A stretch of 64,000 nucleotides of DNA from Verpa conica (taxonomy: Eukaryota > Ascomycota > Pezizomycetes > Pezizales > Morchellaceae), in the NCBI GenBank assembly GCA_033030425.1, contig JAUFSD010000010.1:682001-746000 (forward strand), read 5' to 3'. Below are positions 56,053 to 64,000 of this stretch, one piece after another. Made by a program: the position numbers and the translations under genes. Position 1 is the first letter of the stretch; each line of letters opens with the position of its first letter. A model generated the notes under the pieces. It did no database searches. It was not told the origin of the DNA and saw only the letters and a program-made list of their open reading frames with translations.

Positions 56053-59000
56053 CTTCAAGTTTTCTTCCCCTATAAGTGGAGTTGTTGCCAGAGAAGAGCT
56101 CCCCCGTAGTTTATAACTGAGACCCTTCCCTCTCCCCGCGCCCGGTGTATTGTCCTATTTTCCCCCTGTTGATAATGCCAATTTCCCGCGTATTCCGGCA
56201 CATAACACGGTGCCCCAGCGGCGTAGAAGTATCACAAATGTCTCGCCTCGGTATCGTACGCAAACAAGCCTTGCTTTAGTTCATTTTTAGTGTAACCGCT
56301 CATCGAGAGAAGACAGACATCCCTTATCTACCATGCACCTTAAGGCGAGCTACCCGATTGAGATACATCATATTCTCGAAACGTAGGCGTGCATGCATGC
56401 AACGAGGAAATGAAGCTCTATGAGTCAAGGGGGTGGAATTAATATATGCACTTTCACAAAGGCAACCACTAAAAAATCTGTACATTAGTAACTTTTATGA
56501 CCATCAGCATCCAATACACATGAGAGAAAAGTGCTCTAAAAGTGCTTATTACTGGTAATGGCTTTTTTGTTTTTTTTACCCTAAACTAGGCACTTCGTAA
56601 CTTCGTTCGCAGTTTCACACTTGCGTGCTTTGCGTACGTCTGTGGTAATTATTGTTTTGAAATACCTGTCTTGCACGCACCCAGTACATTATGCACGGTG
56701 GTTAGACCACCTCCTTGCTGTATTAGGCTAAGATTCTCTAAATAAAATCCAATAATAGGCTTTTGTTGGTGTCTTAAAAAAAGTAACAAAGAAGACTAAC
56801 CCTTATTGGTTATTTTTAAATAATTGAGATAGGGGGCATCTATATAGTTAACTACCCAATTTGTGTGCAAACCGTTTTTACTCACGAAATTCTCTCCTAG
56901 TACATACCTCCTTTTATCGAACGTCTGCCCAAGATTTTGCCTTAAAAGTGTTTATCCCATAGTCTGGTGGAAAATGCTGCCCCCCCCAAAGTAGCGGTGT
57001 GATTGCTTAGTCAATGACAAATAGCCAATAATAAAGAGTTCTCGAATAAAGTCTTTGTGATCTTTAGCCAGTCAGGCCTATTATTTGCTAGTGGTGGTAC
57101 TTTTGACCAATAGAAGAACCAGGACTTCTCTTTGGCCCCCACCAGGTGGTCAGCTTCACCGGACTATATATGAGATAATAAGATCAAACAGATGGAGTGG
57201 CGCAACGTTGCCCCATACTATTCGAAGGAACAGCGTACAAGACAATAATCAGTTTGAATGACTAGTTTGAAATTTTTCCCGCTACGAGGCGTCATTTAGG
57301 ACCCCTTGTTATGAATACCTTTACACTCGAACCACACCGAGGGTAGTTCTTTAGTAGGGAACAAAGAACTCAGCTACATAGCTAGGTAAAAAAAAAAAAC
57401 ATTTCGTATTTCGTATTAGGATATCTAACTGCTTATCACGAGGGAAGCTGTTCTGGGCCACTCACGAATTTTGTGATTTCGCGAATGGCCCGGAACAACC
57501 CCGCTCGATAGTGAAAATTTTGTCACAATTCCAATGGTACGAGTGAACCCACATATCATTCTAGCTAAACGTCGACCCAAAGCTGAGCAAAGGCCCCTCA
57601 AGCTACACATAGATTAAGTCTACAAGCTTAATTATTTTACTTAAACTTGCCTGAGATTGTTTGGTATGGCCTAATAGATACTGAGAAGGCTGTCACTGGC
57701 TGTAGTACTCTAGCTGCTATAGTACACTCGCTCTATAATGGCTCGAACTATAAGAATACTCATCTTATAATGATACGAGTAACAGACCCGTAGTATATCT
57801 TATGTGTACTTGGCATTTCATATAAGAATAATCGTCATATAAGGTTATATTCTTATAGGAAGACCTAGAGGTTCTGTACAGGGTTTCCTTGTCGAGACTT
57901 CCCTAGAAGCACTCTCTGGGTCCTGGGAAGCGACTCATTTGTGGTTCTTGAATATTAGACTAATAGGAGCTCTCTCCTCCTCCTCCTCAACTTCCCCGCC
58001 TCTAGATCTTCTCTCCGCTAACCCTTTCAAATAAAATTTATGATAGCTGCGAAACGCACACCCCTACATATTACGTAGAAAAGTAAATACCTTCCGCACT
58101 GCATGAGAATTGTAATATGTTTGTGTCACAAATCTCTATTATTAAAATAAAAAAGGGGGGGCACTCCTTACTATTTAGCTCGAGCGTATGCCTGGTTGAG
58201 AGGACGAAGGCACCTGTTCTAGTCCACCCAGGAACGCCGCTTATCTAGGAACATAACCATTTACTGTACAAGGAAAAAAACGAAAAGAAGTCGATTCTAT
58301 AGGAATTAAGAGAAAATTATAGGATTAAACGGATGTGATTTGAAGATGTCACATCGTCAAGTACGAAGGATGAACAGCTTAACCAAGGCCAGAAGAAATT
58401 TGGGGTTGTCTCTAGGAGTTTTCTGCGGGTGAGAGGTGATGGCACCTTTGAGATGAGGATGGGAAGGTTTTAGGAGGAGGAAGAGCATGTTTCGAATGAT
58501 ACAGAGAAAACATTATGCCTACTGGGTGTAGCGGTAAAGCAGAGCAAGTTTTTTTTCCAGCAGGAAAATACGGTGGAGGCGAAGGTAATGATAATAGAGA
58601 GGGTAGATAGTAGAGATGTGGCGTAGCCTCACCTAGATTAGCAAGGGAAGATAGAGATGATATACACTGGAGAGGCGCTTGCTCCACAAATAGTTCATAT
58701 CTAGGTGTAAATTTATATTGTTTAGCCCCGCAGAAAACGCTTCCCTGCCTCCCCTAGCGACTTTGTAGTTATGATTAATTCATTCATTCATCCTCTAGCG
58801 ACTTCTTACGGTTCAAAAAACCCCGAGTGATCTTTAGTGATCCATAACCCCCTTGCTGACATAATAAATTATAATCATCACAGCTGTGTGTACCTCAATT
58901 GGAACTTAGCGCTACTAGATAAATCTCTTGAAAAAAATAAAACGAGAGCTATATAGCCAAACCCCACACCTTACAGCATCTAAGTGTACAAATAGTCTGA

Positions 59001-59195
59001 TAACAATCATACCATAAAGAAATAAAATTTGCAAGAATATAACTTATCCCTCCAAAGAGGCCGCTCACCTTTTAGGTGCTGTCGAAAAACCTATCTCATT
59101 CTCTAGAACTGGTCCAGCCAATGAAAACAACTCCTTAAAAATCAATATCCCCTTTGAGAAAAGGTACGACGCTCTAAAAAATATGAAACGATAAA
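56053..59195. other. AT-rich gap with an inverted repeat
   Basis: No gene is supported in about 3.1 kb. The sequence is AT-rich with stops in all frames. It holds a long imperfect inverted repeat (57434-57510) and a near copy of the recurrent motif (58824-58840). A weak A-box/B-box-like pair lies near 58,185-58,235 but does not fold as a tRNA. Confidence 0.55.
57434..57510. repeat. long imperfect inverted repeat
   Basis: Arms of about 35 nt face each other around a small loop; the core is GTTCTGGGCCACTCACGAA against TTCGCGAATGGCCCGGAAC. Most mismatches between the arms are transitions, as would be left by C-to-T mutation of a once better palindrome. It could be a very short foldback element or a decayed terminal repeat; no target duplication was identified. 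Confidence 0.7.
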
Positions 59196-60989
59196 CTAAG
59201 AAACCTCAATCAGAGCTATCAGAAACTTCTGGTGGTTACCGCTAGTTTCACCCTTAACCCTAGTAACCAAGTCGACTCTCTTTGGGAACTCTTTCTTATA
59301 AGCCACTTTCACGTCGGTAAGATGTGTTTTGTCCCAGTGCAATATCGCCAAGCGATAGCTCAGCTCTTCGGATCTAGTACCTATAATCACGATCTTAGTC
59401 AGTCTCACCTTATCTCATAAGCCTGGGGAATCATCATACCAAGTCCCTTCATAGTCTTCTCGAGTAGCCTTGCATCTCTGAGAGCCCTATTGTTTGCTCC
59501 CTGTAGGATATAAAGAAGCGCATCCTCCATGTGTCCCTTGAACTTCTTCCTAAAAACGTCCTCCAGAGTTTTCCCTTTGTATGTAGCCTCGTATACCTCG
59601 GTGATCCTCTTTATCTGAGCATCACTCCTAGTGACTAGAATCTCTGATACTCTGTTACCCTCACTCTTCCCAACCATAGCCGCATACATCTCCTTTACGT
59701 CATTCTCGATCGCAGCCTCAACTATGGGTGCAGACTCATCCTGGCGTCGTGCCTCTACAGCGTTCCTGAATAGTGACTCTATCTCGCCCTTCATCTCACT
59801 TCGGATAGAGTCTACAAGGTGTTTTCCATATGTCTTGAGATACATGGTCTTAATAGCTTCGATGTCACCATTCTTGCGTCCAAGAAGAATCATATCCATA
59901 TAATTGGCTTTGTAACCGGTACCCGACATCGCACGGTTGAGAAGCCATACGTCAAACTCTAATGGACCAAGGACTACCGCTCTCACACCATCATCAAAAT
60001 CGCTGGATAGAGACTTTTCAAGTAAATCCAGGACTTTGATCTTATTATCTGCGTAAAGGCAGTGTCGGATGGACTCAAGTTGCTGCGGGGAGAGGAAGGG
60101 GAGGATGTGAATCAGCGCTTTCTCGTCCGGGGAGCCAGCTGTGAGGGCTTTGCGAATAACATCAGCGTCTACTTTTGGGTTGTAGTCCCGAGCGAACTCC
60201 CCAGGGGTGTAGCCGTTAGATACGGGGTACGTGAGAGGGGTTGCAAATTGGTTGGATTGTGCCCATGGGTTGCTAGAGGGAAATAGTGGTGAGTGTGGAT
60301 GAGAGGGATACTGCTGAGGATAACCAGGTTGTTGGGGATAACCAGATTGCTGTAGGGGATATCCAGGCTGTTGGTAACCTTGCTGTGGAGGATACTGTTG
60401 AGGGTAACCCGGCTGCTGTTGTTGGGGATATCCAGGTTGTTGTGTAGAATAGTCTGGTTGTGGAGGGTAGGCATGCCCTTGAGGAGGAGGAGGATACTGC
60501 ATGAGGTCAATATTAAGTAATCTTCTTATATTAATTATACTAATACATTTAAGAATGTCTTACCTGGTATGGTTGAGCATAGCCCGGAGGCGGTAATTGG
60601 TAGTATCCAGCCTGGGGTGATGGAGGGGCTAGCTGGGCGTACCCGGGTTGTGGGGAACCATGGGGACCCATGTGCGGGGATGGAGGGGCTGAAAGTCCAT
60701 GATAAGGCTGTTGGTACGGGCTTTGGGGAGCGCTTAACTGCTGCTGCTGAGGTTGAAGCGTTTGAAGGGGTTGCAGAGGTTGCTGGGGTTGCAGAGGTTG
60801 CTGAGGTTGCTGAGGTTGTTGAGGTTGCTGAGGTGTTTGTTGAGGTTGCTGCTGGAGTTGCTGCTGCTGAGGTTGTTGCTGAGGTTGAAGTTGCTGCTGC
60901 TGAGGTTCTTGAGCTGGCTGTTGCTGCTGCTGCTGCTGATGCATTTGTGCATCAACTTGGGCTTGCTGTGGTTTACTGGCGTCTGTCAT
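59196..60989 (-). CDS. annexin (fungal annexin C type) with Gln/Pro-rich N-terminus
   Basis: A Ca2+-dependent or phospholipid-binding annexin. Exons 60989-60564, 60496-59440 and 59380-59196 give 555 residues. The first 230 or so are low complexity: a Gln-rich tract, then Pro/Tyr/Gln repeats such as GYPQQ that resemble prion-like or ALG-2-binding regions. The core (about 246-550) has four annexin repeats. Recognisable segments are VIRKALTAGSPDEKALI, LNRAMSGTGYKANYMDMIL, MKGLGTRSEELSYRLAILHW and RVKGETSGNHQKFLIALIE. The last intron (59381-59439) must be removed to obtain MKGLGTRSEE; unspliced, the fourth repeat looks frameshifted. A longer frame upstream starts at TTG, so the ATG at 60989 is used. 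In fungi annexin C proteins are linked to membrane traffic, but knockouts often show little effect. Confidence 0.93.
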
Positions 60990-63045
60990 CTTTGATACTG
61001 AAGTAGTGATCAATAAAATGGTTAATGTGGTAGGGTTAGAGGTGGTGAGGAGTAGTTATCTGGTGAACTGTAAGATGCGGAACTCTCTAGAACGATATGC
61101 TCGACTCTTAAACTACCCGTACGCAGAACGGTGTCATACTATTGGGGGCTATATACAATATACTGCCCCCCTTCTCAAGACGGGCTCATACACTTAATCT
61201 CGCACGTGAATATTGTACGACTCAGATCCTTAGAAGGCTGAGCAGCATATCACTTTAGGAGAAAGAACTGCAGCCTTGCCCATGCACATATTCAACGTTA
61301 TTCGGCTGCTGGGCAGTGAGGGGCGGCAAATAGCCGAACTGAGCCCCAATAGATAAGACCCAGGCGCAAGGCACGACTCTACCAGCCACGATCTCTAGAT
61401 GACATTTTGCGCAAATGCCGTTCTTTGTTCTACTCAGTCGATCCCCTGTAGAGAAAAAAACTGGAGTATTGGGCTGTCTCGAGGCGTTCCATCTATCGTA
61501 GCACAGCCCAGTAAAGAAGCCACATTTCATTTCACATCACAGGTGGATATGACTCAGTGAAAACTATGCCTGCAGGTGTCCGATGACTAAATTTTATTTT
61601 TTTGTATGACCTGGGAGCGATTGTTATATAGACCTACGATGAGCTCTGTATATCATCCGCAGCCAAAGTGCGTGATTTCCGGCCTCTGGCTGTTTGCATA
61701 GCTCCCTTATGTTTCCAAGAATTTTTGTGTAAAACCCTTGGTGACCGTCATAGGTGTATGGTATTTATCATTATACGCGCTCTTCATCCTCCTTATCTGC
61801 ACCGGTTTGAGCTTTGGACTCGATCTAGCCTCGAGATTGCAACTGCATTGCCCACACAGTTCTAGTGAGAACGTTTTAGTGTGGTTTGGCAACCTCCCTC
61901 TAGGTTCGAAATCCAACTTTTGAAGCACGGGCTTCCTCCAGTTCATCCAGTCATCCCCTGCAGAGAGGTTGGGGAGTTTTCTTTTCAACATCATAGGACA
62001 ATATTTGTCCAGTGATCCGCCATGACACCCACGCATGTCGTCCAAACAGGATGAGGTGCCGCTGTGCAGCGGTTGCTCGCCCTTGCGCAGGAACAAAAAA
62101 AAAAGATGGTGGACCGTGAGCCACCAAACAGGGAAGACCGCTTTGCGTTTCCCCGACAACGAGAGGATGCTCACGTGCGCCCCATAAGTGGATACGATCA
62201 CTGGGCTTACATAATGCATCGTGATGTTTGATCCCGTCTGCCGGCCTCTATCCAAAGCTTCAGGATGAATGTTTTCATATGTAACAAGACCCCCCAGACT
62301 TTACTATTGTAGAATAAACCACACGGATATATTAAGGGCCTAAATACAATACTCACATCACTGCTTTTGGGCGCTTTGCCTACTTTGCAAATATTGTATG
62401 TAGAAATCGATGGATCGGGATTGAGTGTGCACGTTTGTACGCAGGCAGAGTTCAGTCCGTCCAGTCTCTCCTCTCGTAAATATCTCATGAGCCAACACAG
62501 CAGGGGGTTGCTGAATCGAAACCCCCTGACAACCACCCGGACAACAAAACAACAACCCCGCCAACTCACGACGACCAAACAACTATTGATCAACGACGTA
62601 CGACACCCCCCCCTCCCCCCAGAGACGGTGAACCTACTGGCAGAAGAGAAAGAAAAAAGTACCAGTACCATCACTTCTAGCGACGTCGACCGCCGCCCGC
62701 AGAGACCAGAGTAAAGCGACAGGCGGGGACGAGACGAGACGAGACGAGACAGCCCGTGACCCGTCGGTACATCGGGAAGTCGACGTCGTTGTTCGCCGTC
62801 GTCATCTCATCGCCTCTCGCCGCCTAGGCCATCGACCTCATCCAAGAACTCTACACAAGCAACCCTCGGGCCAAAGCTAGCAATACCCAGCAGCAGTATC
62901 ACCACAACACCTGGTCCAGAGTATCCCGAGGACCGCTCATTCGCTGCGCATGCCAGCCGTCATCACGTATACACGATAGATTCACGATTTTAACGACCAC
63001 CAGCACACTAGACGATATCAACACCAACAGGAACAACAAAGCAAT
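60990..63045. other. divergent intergenic between annexin and NudE genes
   Basis: About 2 kb with no convincing gene. Minus-strand frames of 155 and 182 codons (62207-62674 and 61707-62255) lack any domain and overlap each other. The NudE-proximal 450 bases are C/A-rich leader-like DNA with a GAGAC microsatellite at 62728-62750. Confidence 0.5.
62728..62750 (+). repeat. GAGAC pentanucleotide repeat
   Basis: Four tandem GAGAC units in the presumed 5' UTR or promoter of the NudE gene. Confidence 0.9.
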
Positions 63046-64000
63046 ATGCCCTCAAAGAGTTCAGAACCCGGCTCTCCCAGCAGTGATGCTAAGGAGGCTC
63101 TAGCCTTCTATAAATCGCAGATACAGACACTCGAATCAGAACTTGCAGATTTCCAGTCATCGTCCAGGGAGCTTGAACAGGAGCTAGAGAAGGAGCTAGA
63201 GGCTAGCGAGAAACAGCATCGGGACTTGAGGAACAAGAATGAGCAGTTACGGTATGAGGTCGAGGAATGGAAGGTATGTTGATATCCCGAATTTCCTCAC
63301 CGCAACCGAGATCTGTTTGCTGACGGGAAGGGGGAAATATCAGAACAAATACAAGCAAGCGAAAACCGAGGCCAACTCTGCCCAAAACACCCTTCAGAAG
63401 GAAGTCACAACCCTTCGCGAGCAGAATCGCTCTATCCAGCTCCGGCTACGCGATATCGAGGTATCAAATGACGATTTCGAGCGGCAGGAGCGAATCGTCA
63501 AATCTTCGCTTGAAGATTTGGAGCAGAAATACAACCAGGGCATAGAAAGGGGGGTTATGATGGAGGAGGAGATTAGGCTGGGGGAACAGGAGCGAGAACA
63601 ACTAAGAATAGAATGCCAGAGGCTGAAAGAAGAGCTGTCAGACTTGAAAATTGAACAGGATATCACGCTCGACAAACTCAACAACACAATGGCGATGGCA
63701 GCTAAATATGGAAATGGGAGCCTGCATCATGTTCCCCCACCGAGCCTCCAGTCACCCATGTCGGAAACATCTTCATCAGTCCTTTCGCATTCACCCACTA
63801 CGCCAACCACTGCCTCAGCTGTATCTACGTCTACGCCGCAATCAGATCATTCGCCAACCCCGCCTTCGCCACCCATGTCGGAGATCTCCACTACAACTTC
63901 GAACACTAACGATCCTGCACTTACACCACGACCCAAGCACTACACAAAGACCCGACAGTTCAGAGATCCATCTTACATTAGTACTGTAAACACAGCGTTA
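63046..64000 (+). CDS. nudE: NudE nuclear distribution protein, 5' part
   Basis: A coiled-coil scaffold that links LIS1/NudF and dynein, needed for nuclear migration and hyphal growth. Exon 1 is 63046-63273; a 70-nt intron with a GTATGT donor (63274-63343) follows; exon 2 is open to the window edge. The start [13 protein letters not shown] leads into [20 protein letters not shown] and [13 protein letters not shown], and the splice joins YEVEEWK to [17 protein letters not shown], all signature sequence of the NUDE N-terminal coiled coil. Later [14 protein letters not shown] and a Ser/Thr/Pro-rich region begin the variable C-terminal part. At least 295 residues are visible; the 3' end is missing. 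Confidence 0.95.

Noticed and set aside
58185..58235. A-box/B-box-like pair resembling a tRNA
   Set aside because: The T-stem does not pair, the B-box deviates at a key purine, and no acceptor stem is found.
59381..59439. Apparent frameshift in the fourth annexin repeat
   Set aside because: A 59-nt intron with good borders restores MKGLGTRSEE, so the gene is intact.
61707..62674. Two overlapping minus-strand frames of 182 and 155 codons
   Set aside because: No domain, they overlap each other, and they lie in the divergent promoter region of annexin and NudE.
1..64000. CRISPR array, rRNA operon or intact transposase
   Set aside because: No regularly spaced repeats, rRNA signatures or transposase/reverse-transcriptase domains were seen, and the genes are eukaryotic.

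Overview
The window is nuclear DNA from a filamentous ascomycete (Pezizomycotina). The evidence is short spliceosomal introns of about 45-130 nt with GTATGT/GTAAGT donors and CTAAC/CTGAC-type branch sites, NACHT-ankyrin STAND proteins of fungal type, annexin C, NudE, and long pyrimidine-rich leaders. AT-rich, possibly RIP-affected gaps and the style of the STAND N-termini would fit Pezizomycetes, but I cannot fix the class. I rebuilt the exon structures by hand from splice signals and phase. Each assembled CDS is an exact multiple of three.

Left part (1-9.3 kb): the N-terminal end of an unknown disordered protein on the minus strand; a single-exon cytochrome P450 on the minus strand; then a six-exon STAND (NLR-like) gene of 912 aa. 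In that gene the Walker A loop lies in a 25-nt micro-exon. Middle (9.3-46 kb): an 11.7-kb stretch without genes leads to a 649-aa disordered Ser/Pro-rich protein. A divergent pair follows, mitoribosomal mL60 on the minus strand and a PPR-like mitochondrial protein on the plus strand, with 131 bp between start codons. Next come AT-rich gaps with a MULE-type MITE and a tRNA-Arg-like relic, then an 812-aa disordered protein with a PP1-docking motif. Last is a hydrolase-NACHT-ankyrin STAND gene whose hydrolase part is broken by two stops and two frameshifts, with a third frameshift before the NACHT. Its NACHT-ankyrin part stays open for over 1200 codons.

Right part (46-64 kb): a compact block of mostly housekeeping genes. 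TIM23 (minus) and TRM732/THADA-like (plus) are divergent. An SDR oxidoreductase and a protein kinase-ankyrin fusion follow on the minus strand, then annexin C (minus) and the 5' part of NudE (plus, running off the window).

Mitochondrial biogenesis (TIM23, mL60, PPR-like), tRNA modification (TRM732) and dynein/nuclear migration (NudE) are the core functions. The accessory theme is intracellular sensing and self/non-self recognition: two STAND genes with different N-terminal domains and one kinase-ankyrin gene. No CRISPR, rRNA gene or intact transposase was seen.
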